DNA of 64,000 bases, taken from NCBI GenBank assembly GCA_037367405.1, contig JAZKJV010004143.1, positions 1-64,000 on the forward strand, in the 5' to 3' direction. The notes beneath the pieces were generated by a model. It saw nothing but the letters and a program-made list of their open reading frames with translations, was not told the origin of the DNA and made no database searches. The DNA comes from Ottelia alismoides. Its lineage: Eukaryota; Streptophyta; Magnoliopsida; Alismatales; Hydrocharitaceae. Of this stretch, positions 11,201 to 22,171 are shown piece after piece. Numbering within the stretch: the first letter of the stretch is position 1; the number at the start of each line of letters is the position of its first letter. The translations under genes and the position numbers were made by a program.

Positions 11201-11982
11201 ATATAGGTATATGTACACTATATGGATTTTTATTTTTGATTTTTTATTTGTTCTTTTTTATGTATTTTTATGCTCATTTGTATTTTATTTATTTACAAGA
11301 TAAATAATGGAATAAAAGAATATTTTTATTTTATTTTTATTATTATTATACAAGGGTGAAATAAATGGTTGAATACACTTATATACATGGTATTTATACA
11401 ATGTATTTTTGTATTTTTCATTTTGTAATTTTTATTTGATTTTTGATTTGTTTCTTTTTATTTATTTTATTTACAAAATATAACATAGAATATTCACAAA
11501 AAGTTTAGAAAATAATTGAATTTATTATAGGGTTAAATTAAATACAAATGTGTGGTTTATGCATATGGTGAAGGAAGGTATTTTTGAATTTTTGATTTTT
11601 ATCTTTTTATTTTGTTTTAAATATACATAAAATAGACAAGGACATTCACAACATATTTTTGGTGAGGAAAATATATAGTTTATTATTTACAGAAGTATAT
11701 ACACATGAGCTCCTATCTCCCTCTACTTTGGCTTTTATGCGGTCCAGGCCCATGCTGAGCCCTCCCTTGGGTTAGGTTGCTCAATATTTATTCTAAATAT
11801 TTCCCTCTTTTTCTTTTTGCTCTTTATTCTTTTATTTTGTGCACAAAAACATGCTAATTATAGGATTTTTACACAATGCATGCTTTTGGTAAGTTATTTG
11901 TATTTACACATATCTACATGTATTTGAAAAGGTTTTTGTAGCTAAAATAGAAGAATAAAGAGTGATGAATGGGTATTCATCA
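8263..11982 (-). repeat. Element A 5' LTR (3.7 kb)
   Basis: The boundaries are TG at 8263 (next to the PBS) and CA at 11982, where the terminal palindrome TGATGAATGGGTATTCATCA occupies 11963-11982. The solo LTR at 49206-52749 is its closest relative in the window and carries the same loop in reverse complement. The right part (11050-11960) is very AT-rich U3. The middle (about 9700-11040) is GC-rich and generates many spurious long ORFs. The left part has degenerate repeats of the type GGACCTAAATGCAAATACCCAA with CACGTG motifs. The LTR is much longer than most plant LTRs. Confidence 0.85.
10799..10810 (-). promoter_or_regulatory. Probable TATA box of A's LTR promoter
   Basis: The minus strand reads CACTCTATATATTCCC here, at the edge of the GC-rich part, with AT-rich U3 about 240 bp upstream. 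The related solo LTR has TATATAG at a similar place (50354-50360). If correct, U3 is about 1.2 kb and R-U5 about 2.5 kb. Confidence 0.55.
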
Positions 11983-12356
11983 CTGGCACAATTTTTTCCA
12001 AGACCCCAAAAATGGGCGGAATGAAAAGATTCTATATCCCCGGGATATAAAAAGATCTATGTAGTGCAACAATTATCTCTACCAAAAATAAGCTGAATAC
12101 ACCCAATTTTCAAATAACCACAATGGTCCGAGCTTCAAAAAAGCATGCATGTCTTCGTGGAGACTTGGCTAAACTGGCCAGGCTTCCCAGGAGATGTAAT
12201 TACACTGATCACACTGCAGTTCTCTTCTCAAATTCTTCTATTTTTATCCCTTATTTGATTGTAGACGCAGCACGACCTAACCTCAGAAGGAAATACCTCC
12301 CTCCTCGAGGATTGAGTTGCTGGACATGGCCTACTGGGAGTATATAACCGGATGGG
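11983..12356 (+). mobile_element. Element H, internal fragment stranded between A and B
   Basis: This 374-bp piece aligns in the same orientation with 48840-49205 of element D: shared blocks are AAGACCCCAAAA, GGAGACT-GGCT-ACTGGCCAG and AGAAGGAAATAC-TCC. In D this sequence lies shortly before the 3' polypurine tract. The continuation of H is found beyond B, at 21881. The fragment is therefore best read as target DNA of the A and B insertions. A small ORF at 12123-12347 is not conserved in D and is not called. Confidence 0.75.
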
Positions 12357-15273
12357 TGACGACCGTAAAATCGGCCCTTTAATAGAGTGTTTTTATCACT
12401 CAGAATCATCATCGTAGTCGGGCCGATTTCGGGTCGTCAAAGCGATCACCTCACTTAGAGATATAACGATGGTCGATCAAAATGAGGTGATCGAAAATTT
12501 ATTTTACTTGGCAAGAAACCAAGGTCGAACTCAGGGACACGAGCCTCTCTCGTTTTTATCGGATTTAAGTTTGTTTAATCAAATGTTGAAATAAAGAATA
12601 TAGGTCAAAATATGCAAAGACAAAACAAGACAATGCATTAAAACATAAAACATGCATTTTTTATCAAATTTATAAATGCAAATAAGTGATCATGCAAAGC
12701 GAATGATATGCCCCAAAATCATAGTCACTTGAGCCATAGAAAAAAAATGCAAGTTAAACTGAGTTAGCATTAAGAAGCATCATTAAACAAGTGGGCATGG
12801 TAAATAAAGAGATCAAGACATTTAGATAATAAAATAATACATCACAGTTCATAGTATCAAATCTGAAATTTAACCATGCCATAGTGAAGAGGACGAGAAG
12901 AGCTTCAAAACGAAACTGAAATCAACTTGATTGGAGCTATGTAGCTCAAGATATGCAAGTTCAAAGATAAGGGCATAAAATGAAAGAAAACATGAAAAGA
13001 TAACTACAAACAGGTCCAGGGAGGGACTAAAATGTTAAATACGTAAAGTAAATGGACCCTTCCCTGTAAAATACCCACTGTGCACGCCCCGCTGCACGTG
13101 ATCAGGACCTGTTAGCAAATTGAAGAAGGCGGTTGGGCTTCCTTGCAAATTACCCAAGGAGCACGTGCCAGACACGCGCTTCCCCATGCTGGGTCGATCG
13201 GAGGTTCGGAGGAGGCCCAGGGTTGCTTCGGCGTGGCTCGGGCGAGGCTTTGGCTCGATGCAGGCTCGGACAAGGCACGGAAGGACCAAGCCTGGAGGCT
13301 CGGTGCTGAGGCTCGGGGGTGCTCTGGTATAGACGCGTGGCCTATTGGAGGACGTGGATCGGGATGATCCAAGGGCTGCTGAAGGCGAGGACGTGGCTCC
13401 ATCTGGACCGTTGAATGGTCACCGGGGGGTGGACCATCCAACGGTGACTGCTCTTCTCCTTTGCTAAGGACTGGCGGCGATGTTTGGAGCTCCGGCGAGG
13501 GAGCTCTCCTCCGCCGCGCTTCCTCGGCTGCTGTCGACCTCCCCGAGGCTCCATTAATAGTCGTCGAAGAAGATCGAAGCTCGAGGAAGGAGACCGGCAT
13601 CTTGGCTCGGGCCATCAGAATGCTGGAGTCTCAGCCGACTGTGGACGAAGATAGGTCCGGCCGAAGCTCTGGCCAGTGCGAGTTTGTGAGTACCTGCATG
13701 TTAGATGCATAGCCGAGGGCGTAGCAGAGGACGTGCGTGCGTGTGTGAAGTGAGGTGGAAGCTCATCGGGGCGGAGAAAGATGGAGAGCTCGAAGCTCCT
13801 CCCCGTGAGGGCGGAGGAGATGGCCGGGAGGGTGACTAGGATCTGGAAGAAGGGAAGAGATGATCGGAGGGTGTCGCGATGTAGGGGGATCGAAGGCGGA
13901 GCTAATGGGGGGAACGATGGAGGGAGAAGTTGGCCGGAGGAGCCTAATTAAAACAGAGAAAAAAGAAGAAAAAGTCAAAGGAGGAAGAGAGAAGGTTACC
14001 TGGAGATTGGGCGGAGCGGAGGCTTGGGCTGGAGCTCAAATGGAGCCTCCGGGTCTTCGCTGAACACCTTCAGCCACCTGGTGCAGCTCGGGCGGTCGCC
14101 AAGAGGCGCCGCAGCTCCGCCGTCGAAGGCGGAGGGTCTCACCGGGATTGGAGTCGTCATCGCTCGATCACACCTCCTCCCCCTGTCACAGGGGAGGGCG
14201 GAGGAGGGCTGGGCTCCCTTCCTCGTAAAGGTGGACCTCGTGATTTGTCGGAGGGGGCGAGATATTTGAAGGGTGAGGGCAGAGGTTCCGGTGATGGGGT
14301 CGTGGGTTTGTGAGGGGAATATGGAGCGACTGGGACGTATTTGTGGATCGTGGAGGAGTGCGCGAGGGAGAGGGAAGACGGGGAAGACTAGGAGGTGGTT
14401 GACGCGTGGAGAAGAGGTCAGAGGTGTTGGCGAAAATGGGAAGGGTGGACGGGTTACGCGAGGTGGAGGACGTGGGGAAGAGTGGGGTCTGGAGGTTGAC
14501 GATGGTGCATGGCCGTTGGATCTGGAGATCCAACGGTGAAGGGTTAGGCGCGAAGAGAAGGTTGCGAACGGATCGGGGGACGGTATGATCAGTGGCGGAT
14601 GGAAGCGCCACGTGGCGAGCTATGCGCAAGGCGGCAGCAAACGGCTTAGATGGGATCACGGGCGTGATCGATCGGCTGAGGAGAGAGAGCGGCTTGAGCG
14701 GCATAGATGAAGTCCGGGGTGAAGTGATCAAAGGGCTCGGGTGCTGCCCAGTGGCAGGCTGTGCGAGAGGCGGTAGCGGACGGTAAAGATGAAGTGCGGG
14801 GGAAGATCCGATGGCTAGGAGAAGGTGGCTTCGTGGAGAGACCTGGGTTTGTTGGATCCAATGAGAGATCCAACGGTTGAGGATGGCGGCGGAGGAAGAC
14901 AAGAGAAGGGGGCCACGTGGCTAACCAGATGGGCCACGTGGCCATTCAGGATTATTGCAAGAGTATTTTTGATTTTGAGGGCTTATTTGGTCGAATTTGA
15001 GAAAACTCAAAACATGAAAGTTGTAGATCTTGACGAGATCTACAAGTTTTATGTTGACCAAAACTGGAAAAGAGATCAATCACGGGCCCAAAATATTTTT
15101 GAGGGTATTTTTAAGACTAAAAATACACTAAATTTTGTTTTGTTATTTTTTTGTGGTTTTTAATTTATTTAGGACTATGTTAATTATTAGACATTAACAG
15201 GGATTTATTGACAAAACTTTTAAGCAAGGGGGTTAATTATGGGAAATAAAGATGATGAAACTGAGGTTCATCA
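12357..15273 (-). repeat. Element B left LTR (3' LTR, 2917 bp)
   Basis: The LTR begins TGACGACCG, identical to the right copy next to the PBS, and ends at TTCATCA, where the polypurine tract starts at 15274. It is nearly identical to 18425-21330; most differences seen by eye are single-base indels in homopolymer runs. AT-rich flanks enclose a GC-rich core (about 13100-14950) with ATCCAACGG palindromes and CCACGTGGC motifs. Long ORFs in the GC core on both strands are overlapping, lack recognisable domains and are not called as genes. Confidence 0.9.
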
Positions 15274-15310
15274 CCCCCCCTATACTTAAACTATGCTCGT
15301 CCTCGAGCAT
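15274..15310 (-). other. Polypurine tract of B with upstream hairpin
   Basis: On the minus strand the tract reads TAAGTATAGGGGGGG and directly precedes the LTR start at 15273. It would prime plus-strand DNA synthesis. Immediately upstream on the minus strand, ATGCTCG-AGGA-CGAGCAT (15293-15310) is a perfect 7-bp hairpin. The same hairpin-plus-tract arrangement is present in C and D. Confidence 0.8.
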
Positions 15311-18300
15311 CAAAAAGAATGACTAAGTTGGATTATCCCCCTCGTGCATGTGAATACAGGATCTAATCTGATCAAGTCGACTCGGCTTCAGAGATCCAAA
15401 ATTCTAGAGTTCAACCCAGCCTTAATCAAGAGGCTTCCAATTCCTCTATTTCTCTAGACTCTCTCTGATGTACATATAAACTAAAGGATAATGAGTTTAG
15501 TGTTGAATGCAATTTCGAGAGTAGAGTCAAGTCTTCACCCAAAATCTTGGTCCGAGAAAATTCTCCTAAGGACCTAATCCTCAGCACTAGGGAATAAATC
15601 AAATCTTGCATTCAGTCCACCGTCTCTTTAGTTTGTCAGACTTAGAAAATGTGGATGGCAGGCCAGAAAATGGAGGGCATGGGATTGTGTCAATTCTTCT
15701 CTCCATCTCATTGGAACAGGATTCTCTCTAGTGCCTTTTACGCAACACATTTTTTTGGTGTTGATCAGTGCGTCCGTCAAGAGAAGTTGGAGCCGTCTGC
15801 ACTTGTTTTCCTGGGAGTACACCGGGGTGTGTCTCTTTTGAGTACCTATCGTACCTTCTACCACCCAACTTGTAGCATTTACGATGCAGAGCTCTTTTTT
15901 GGTGCATGCCCGACTCCTGGTCCTAATAGCGGTGGTCCAAGTGGACACTTTGAAAAGTTGGGACGCTCGCCTTTGGTGGAAGCTCTTTGATTTGTAACTT
16001 TGTGGAATGAGAGCTTTTCTTTGAAATTCATTGACTTGTATAATTGGTGGCTAGCTCCCACTGCTTTTACCAAGAGTTGGCGCACACTGATCAACATGTT
16101 TTTATTTATTTTTCACACCCAGGCACTTAGGTCAATATCAAGAGATTAGAATAAGAATCAAGTTCTATACTGCTAATATTGCTGACACTCAGGTTTCTGA
16201 AGCCTCCAAAGATTTTATCCCATCCTCGAGCATCATTAGATCAAATCCAAACTCGACTTCCTCATCCCAATCCCTCAAGTGAAAAATTGACTCATCTCAT
16301 CAAAAACCGCAGTCGTGCATGTGATGTGCTGATCATATTCTTTCTGTCTGAGACTAAGCATGGAATATAGACATGCAGATCTAGAAACTTAGGGGAATGT
16401 GGATGATTAAGTCTAAGACCCTGATGGCTAAGGCTGGTTAACCTAAAATCTCAAAAGACTTCTAAAAGCTAAGTCTCCTTGACCAATTCAGATCCTGGGT
16501 GAAAGTGTAAGGGTAGGAGGACTAATCCAACTTCTTCATTTCAAAAACAAGACACTTTTTTTTTCTTTTTTTTTAACTTCAAGAGATATCAGAACTTTCT
16601 AAGCTCAATTGAGCATCCGCAATTCAGCCAGTATGGATGTAAATTACAGGCCGAAGCCCGTTGCTTGAGGACGGGGCCTTGCGCGATGTCCTCTAAACCA
16701 TCCAATCTGCTAAGGGCGAACCCTCACTGAATGCGGCTGAACTTAATTGGGTTTATTAGTGACCAATGACTCTTAAAGAATTTTTAGGGAGTTTTCTGAT
16801 TTTTTTTAATAAAGTTTAAAACACAAGTTAGACTCAACTTTTCTTGAAAGAGAAGGCAATTTCTCAAAACCATGACACACAAAATAAAAAATTTTCAAAA
16901 CATTTTCAAAAAAAATCCATTTTCGAAAATATTTCTATAAAATAGCGTAACATAATATCGAAAAGCCGCGAAATCTTTTGAGTTCTCTTAGTCCAACGAT
17001 TTTATACCTTAGCCAAAAAGTTTTAAATTTTTTCAAATTTTTCAGATTATAGCTAAAGTAAATATACAGTATATACGGTATACCCCCCAATACTTAACTT
17101 TGCTATGTCCTCATAGCACTAGATGTTACAAGTACATAGGTCCATTTAAATATAGAGAATATACGGGAGCTAAGAGGGGCTCCCCCTATACTTAGGTAGA
17201 AATAACCTAAGTATAAAGGCAAAGAAAAGAGGAGTAGAGAAAAGTCACGGGGATTCGGGTCCCCCTATACTTAGGCTGAGATTAGCCTAAGTATAAAGAT
17301 GGGATTTGATGTTGGGAGGGACCCAAGGTGAACGAAGAAGAGGGATGGATATACAAGTGAGCGGTTTTGAATCTTGTAGATGAAAATGGAGTGACTACGG
17401 CTTTGGGGTTGTGTGTTGCAACAAAGGCTCAATTCAAGCAAGTAAACCCTTAGTTTCACCAACTCACACATGAAACCAACCAAAGGTTGGTTAATTATCT
17501 TGTCTATTTTATTGGTGATAAAACATTAGATACTTACGGAAGAAAATGTGAATTGAAAATCAAGGCGTATGCGCGGGTGTTGCTCTCTCAAAACCGAATT
17601 TTTACTCCATTTTAGGTTGACTTGCAATTAACAGTCCCAATTTTATTTTAAATTGTCACTGAATTAAGGTTAGCACATCAATCAGAAAATCATCGTCTAC
17701 CGTTCATTCCATTTTCCATTAATCCTAGGTGATCAATCCAGGAAATGAAAGCCATGAAAAACAAGTATTCGATTGAAGAAAACGCGATCTAGGCTAAGCG
17801 AGAAATCATGCAGTGATTTAACGATAAAAGCCGCGAAAAAACTGAGGCCGTTTTGAAAACTCAAGTCCAACATGTATGCAAGTCGAAGAAGCCGCACCTA
17901 ATCATGCATCTATTAGCGGTGATTGACTTCATTAATTTTAGCTAAGTGATGCGAGATTAAGTGCGTCTATAAATTAGTGTGTCCTACCTACGATCAAGCA
18001 CGTAGAAAATATGAAAAATGAGCTCGGAGAGCCGCGTGCCTAGTCCTAGGTCGACACTCAAGTGGGGACGATCCCCACACAACCACAATCGTTCGATTAC
18101 AATCGCGAGTCTTCGATCGAAGACCGCTGTAAACGACGAATTATTAAAAATAAAATGCAACAAAAATGAGAGACACATTTTTTTTATCCTCCTTTGCTCC
18201 AAGCATGCTCCTACGGCTCCTTGCAGCGGGGAACGTCCTGCTCCTCGCCTCCTTGATCCATCAAGGGCCCTGTCACAAAAGCAATGATTAGATATCAAAA

Positions 18301-18405
18301 AGGAAAGAAAAATTTTATATGCAAAATTTGCGGTTAATTGACCTATAAAAAGGAACACTAAATTAAACACACAAAAATCCAAAAAATAAAAGAAATGAGC
18401 CGTGT
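15311..18405 (-). other. Element B internal region, non-coding
   Basis: I see no gag or pol domain in any frame. The part from 15290 to about 16600 is closely related to C's internal tail (38150-39400), including the block TTGGAGCCGTCTGCACTTG. From 17080 to 17295 there are three copies of a polypurine-like tract, two fused to perfect 11-12 bp hairpins (see separate entry). From about 17430 to 18400 lies a leader like those of A and D. ORFs at 15628-15990 and elsewhere overlap on opposite strands and are not supported. Confidence 0.75.
17082..17295 (-). repeat. Hairpin-fused polypurine-like cassettes in B
   Basis: Three cassettes occur at about 80-100 bp spacing. Cassette 2 has perfect 11-bp arms TATACTTAGGT (17187-17197) and ACCTAAGTATA (17205-17215). 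Cassette 3 has perfect 12-bp arms at 17266-17277 and 17284-17295. Read on the minus strand, each arm runs straight into a G5 run, so part of the AAGTATAGGGGG tract is also hairpin stem. Cassette 1 (17082-17097) has the tract with a weaker stem. C and D carry equivalent cassettes. Confidence 0.75.
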
Positions 18406-18422
18406 CCCCGGCAACGGCGCCA
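18406..18422 (-). other. Primer-binding site of B (tRNA-Asp type)
   Basis: The minus strand reads TGGCGCCGTTGCCGGGG, a perfect complement of the plant tRNA-Asp 3' end, two bases from the LTR boundary at 18425. It is identical to A's site and sets B's orientation. Confidence 0.93.
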
Positions 18423-18424
18423 TT

Positions 18425-21330
18425 TGACGACCGTAAAATCTGCCCTTTAATAGAGTGTTTTTATCACTCAGAATCATCATCGTAGTCGGGCCGATTTCGG
18501 GTCGTCAAAGCGATCACCTCACTTAGAGATATACGATGGTCGATCAAAATGAGGTGATCGAAATTTATTTTACTTGGCAAGAAACCAAGGTCGAACTCAG
18601 GGACACGAGCCTCTCTCGTATTTATCGGATTTAAGTTTGTTTAATCAAATGTTGAAATAAAGAATATAGGTCAAAATATGCAAAGACAAACAGACAATGC
18701 ATTAAAACATAAAACATGCATTTTTTTATCAAATTTTATAATGCAAATAAGTGATTCATGCAAAGCGAATGATATGCCCCAAAAAATCATAGTCACTTGA
18801 GCCATAGAAAAAAAATGCAAGTTAAACTGAGTTAGCATTAAGAAGCATCATTAAACAAGTGGGCATGGTAAATAAAGAGATCAAGACATTTAGATAATAA
18901 AATAATACATCACAGTTCATAGTATCAAATCTGAAATTTAAACCATGCCATAGTGAAGAGGACGAGAAGAGCTTCAAAACGAAACTGAAATCAACTTGAT
19001 TGGAGCTATGTAGCTCAAGATATGCAAGTTCAAAGATAAGGGCATAAATGAAAGAAAAACATGAAAACATAACTACAAACAGGTCCAGGGAGGACTAAAA
19101 TGTAAATACGTAAAGTAAATGGACCTTCCCTGTAAAATACCCACTGTGCACGCCCGCTGCACGTGATCGGGACCTGTTTGCAATTGAAGAAGGCGGCTGG
19201 GCTTCCTTGCAAATTACCCAAGGAGCACGTGCCAGACATGCGCTTCCCCAGGCTCGGGTCGATCGGAGGTTCGGAGGAGGCCCGGTTGCTTCGGCGTGGC
19301 TCGGGCGTAGGCTTTGGCTCGATGCAGGCTCGGACAAGGCACGGAAGGACCAAGCCTGGAGGCTCGGTGGCTGAGGCTCGGGGGTGCTCTGGTATCGACG
19401 CATGGCCTATTGGAGGACGTTGGATCGGGATGATCCAAGGGCTGCTGAAGGCGAGGACGTGGCTCCATCTTGGACCGTTGAATGGTCACCGGGGGTGGAC
19501 CATCCAACGGTGACTGCTCTTCTCCTTTGCTAAGGACTGGCGGCGATGTTGGAGCTCCGGCGAGGAGCTCCTCCTCCGCCGCGCTTCCTCGGCTGCTGTC
19601 GACCTCCCCGAGGCTCCATTAATAGTCGTCGAAGAAGATCGGAGCTCGAGGAAGGAGAACGGCATCTTGGCTCGGGCCATCAGAATGCTGGAGTCTTCAG
19701 CCGACTGCTGACGAAGATAGGTCCGGCGAAGCTCCGGCCAGTGCGAGTTTGTGAGTACCTTCATGTTAGATGCATAGCCGAGGCGTAGCAGACGATGTGC
19801 GTGCGTGTGTGAAGTGAGGTGGAAGCTCATCGGGGCGGAGAAGATGGAGAGCTCGAAGCTCCTCCGCCGTGAGGGCGGAGGAGATGGCCGGAGGGTGACT
19901 AGGATCTGGAAGAAGGGAAGAGATGATCGGAGGGTGTCGCGATGTAGGGGGAGCGAAGGAGGAGCTAATGGGGGGAACGATGGAGGGCGAAGTTGGCCGG
20001 AGGAGCCTAATTAAAACAGAGAAAAAAGAAGAAAAAGTCAAAGGAGGAAGGAGAAGGTTACCTGGAGATTGGGCGGAGCGGAGGGCTTGGGCTGGAGCTC
20101 AAATGGAGCTCCGGGTCTTCGCTGAACACCTTCAGCCACCTGGTGCAGCTCGGGCGGTCGCCAAGAGGCGCCGCAGCTCCGCCGTCGAAGGCGGAGGGTC
20201 TCACCGGGATTGGAGTCGTAATCGCTCGATCCCACCGCCCTCCCCCTGTCACGGGGAGGCGGAGGAGGGCTGGGCTCCCTTCCTCGTAAAGGTGGACCTC
20301 GTGATTTGTCGGAGGGGGCGAGATATTTGGAAGGGTGAGGGCAGAGGTTCCGGTGAGGGGTCGTGGTTTGTGAGGGGAATATGGAGCGACTGGACGTATT
20401 TGTGGATCGTGGTGGAGTGCGCGAGGGAGAGGGGAAGACGGGGGAAGACTAGGAGGTGGTTGACGCGCGGAGAAGAGGTCAGAGGTGTTGGCGAAAATGG
20501 GAAGGGTGGACGGGTTACGCGAGGTGGAGGACGTGGGGAAGAGTGGGGTCTGGAGGTTGACGATGGTGCATGGCCGTTGGATCTGGAGATCCAACGGTGA
20601 AGGGTAGGCGCGAAGAGACGGTTGCGATCGGATCGGGGACGGTATGATCAGTGGCGGATGGAAGCGCCACGTGGCGAGCTATGCGCAAGGCGGCAGCGAA
20701 CGGCTTAGATGGGATCACGGGCGTGATCGATCGGCTGAGGAGAGAGAGCGGCTTGAGCGGCATAGATGAAGTCCGGGGTGAGTGATCAAAGGGCTCGGGT
20801 GCTGCCACGTGGCAGGCTGTGCGAGAGGCGGTAGCGGACGGTAAAGATGAAGTTGCGGGGGAAGATCCGATGGCTAGGAGAAGGTGGCTTCGTGGAGAGA
20901 CCTGGGCTGTTGGATCCAATGAGAGATCCAACGGTTGAGGATGGCGGCGGAGGAAGACAAGAGAAGGGCACCGTGGCTAACCCAGATTGGGCCACGTGGC
21001 CCAATCAGATTATTGCAAGAGTATTTTTTATTTTTGAGGGCTTATTTGGTCGAATTTGAGAAAACTCAAAACATGAAAGTTGTTAGATCTTGACGAGATC
21101 TACAAGTTTCATGTTGACCAAAACTGGAAAAGAGATCAATCACGGGCCCGAAATATTTTTGAGGGTATTTTTAAGACTAAAAATACCACTAAATTTTGTT
21201 TTGTTATTTTTTTGTGGTTTTTAATTTATTTAGGACTCTGTTAATTATTAGACATTACAGGGATTATTGACAAACTTTTAAGCAAGGGGGTAATTATGGG
21301 AAATAAAGATGATGAAACTGAGGTTCATCA
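18425..21330 (-). repeat. Element B right LTR (2906 bp)
   Basis: This is a near-identical copy of 12357-15273, starting TGACGACCG and ending TTCATCA. It is the 5' LTR of the copy whose PBS is at 18406. It is followed on the plus side not by a target duplication but by another polypurine tract (21331-21344) and internal sequence, so it also acts as the 3' LTR of a second, truncated copy. Confidence 0.9.
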
Positions 21331-21880
21331 CCCCCTATATCTAAACTATGCTCGTCCTCGAGCATAAAAAAGAATGACTAAGTTGGATTAACCCCCTTGT
21401 GCATGTGAATACAGGATCTAATCTGATCAAGTCGACTCGGCTTCAGAGATCCAAAATTCTAGAGTTCAACCCAACCTTAATCAAGAGGCTTCCAATTCCT
21501 CTATTTCTCTAGACTCTCTCTGATGTACATATAAACTAATGGATATGAGTTTAGTGTTGACTGCAATTTCGAGAGTAGAGTCAAGTCTTCACCCAAAATC
21601 TTGGTCCGAGAAAATCTCCTAAGGACCTAATCCTCAGCACTAGGGAATAAATCAAATCTTGCATTCAGTCCACCGTCTCTTTAGTTTGTCAGACTTAGAA
21701 ATGTGGATGGCAGGCCAGAAAATGGAGGGCATGGGATTGTGTCAATTCTTCTCTCCCTCTCATTGGAACAAGGATTCTCTCTAGTGCCTTTTACGCAACA
21801 CATTTTTTTGGTGTTGATCAGTGCGTCCGTCAAGAGAAGTTGGAGCCGTCTGCACTTGTTTTCCTGGGAGTTACACCGGG
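21331..21880 (-). mobile_element. Second, truncated internal copy of B
   Basis: This aligns with 15274 to about 15828 of the first internal region: the tract CCCCCTATATCTA, the hairpin ATGCTCG-TCCT-CGAGCAT, and on to TTCCTGGGAG-T-TACACCGGG. Homology stops at 21880, and the next base belongs to element H. A short GGGATG-like match is present at the breakpoint and at H's other edge (12351-12356). Confidence 0.8.
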
Positions 21881-22171
21881 ATGAAAAGTTTGCGTGATGA
21901 ATATGGATCTGAGCTGGCTGTTGAGGTGAACCTGGATAAGGATTATGGAACTTGAGGGTTGTTGAGTCTTAAATCCTAATTCTAATAGAGTCTCGACACA
22001 CTATTAATCCAAAGATCTAAATCCAAGCTCCGTATTTGGGTGAAGTGAAATTCGGTTTAAATAAAACAATCATGTTTTAAGTATATTTATTATCGTTTTT
22101 CCTTTTTGGTTGCACTTATTTATAGAATAAGTGTTTTGATAAGGGACTAGCAAAAGGTAAAGTATAGGGGA
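21881..22171 (+). mobile_element. Element H internal tail and polypurine tract
   Basis: This stretch aligns with D's tail before its 3' LTR (52830-53069): GAACTTGA-GGTTGTTGA and TAATCCAAAG are shared. It ends with the tract AAGTATAGGGGA at 22160-22171, adjacent to the LTR start at 22172. It continues the H fragment that ends at 12356, with roughly 80 bp missing relative to D, which suggests loss during the rearrangement that truncated B. Confidence 0.75.

Larger units (their letters stand above)
1..11982 (-). mobile_element. Element A: Athila-type Ty3/gypsy LTR retrotransposon (3' end outside window)
   Basis: Reading on the minus strand, the order is 5' LTR (11982-8263), PBS, leader, gag, protease, RT, RNase H and integrase, which is the Ty3/gypsy order. 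Athila is indicated by the RT box FMDDFSVYG, the RT segment beginning KAIGWSVADLHGISPSLC, the gag block NEQFHEAWERFREL, and a PBS matching tRNA-Asp. The coding region is split over several frames, so the copy is a pseudogene as read. The 3' LTR lies left of position 1. It appears to sit inside an older plus-strand element (H), whose sequence resumes at 11983 with no LTR of its own. Confidence 0.9.
12357..21880 (-). mobile_element. Element B: non-coding LTR retrotransposon with a partial tandem second copy
   Basis: On the plus strand the order is LTR (12357-15273), internal (15274-18424), LTR (18425-21330), then a further 550 bp (21331-21880) that repeats the internal region next to the first LTR. 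The PBS (18406-18422) and polypurine tract show minus orientation. No gag or pol is encoded in 3.15 kb of internal sequence, so it is a non-autonomous element of LARD-like type. The second internal copy shows a tandem LTR-internal-LTR-internal state, truncated at 21880, instead of a simple insertion with target duplications. Confidence 0.87.

Noticed and set aside
13112..14945. ORFs up to 238 codons in B's left LTR and their copies at 19030-21059
   Set aside because: They are inside LTRs. The two near-identical LTRs give different frames because of single-base indels, and both strands are open at once.
17082..17295. Regular spacing of repeats considered as a CRISPR-like or satellite array
   Set aside because: There are only three or four units per element with degenerate spacers, in a plant retrotransposon. 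The units match the element's own polypurine tract.
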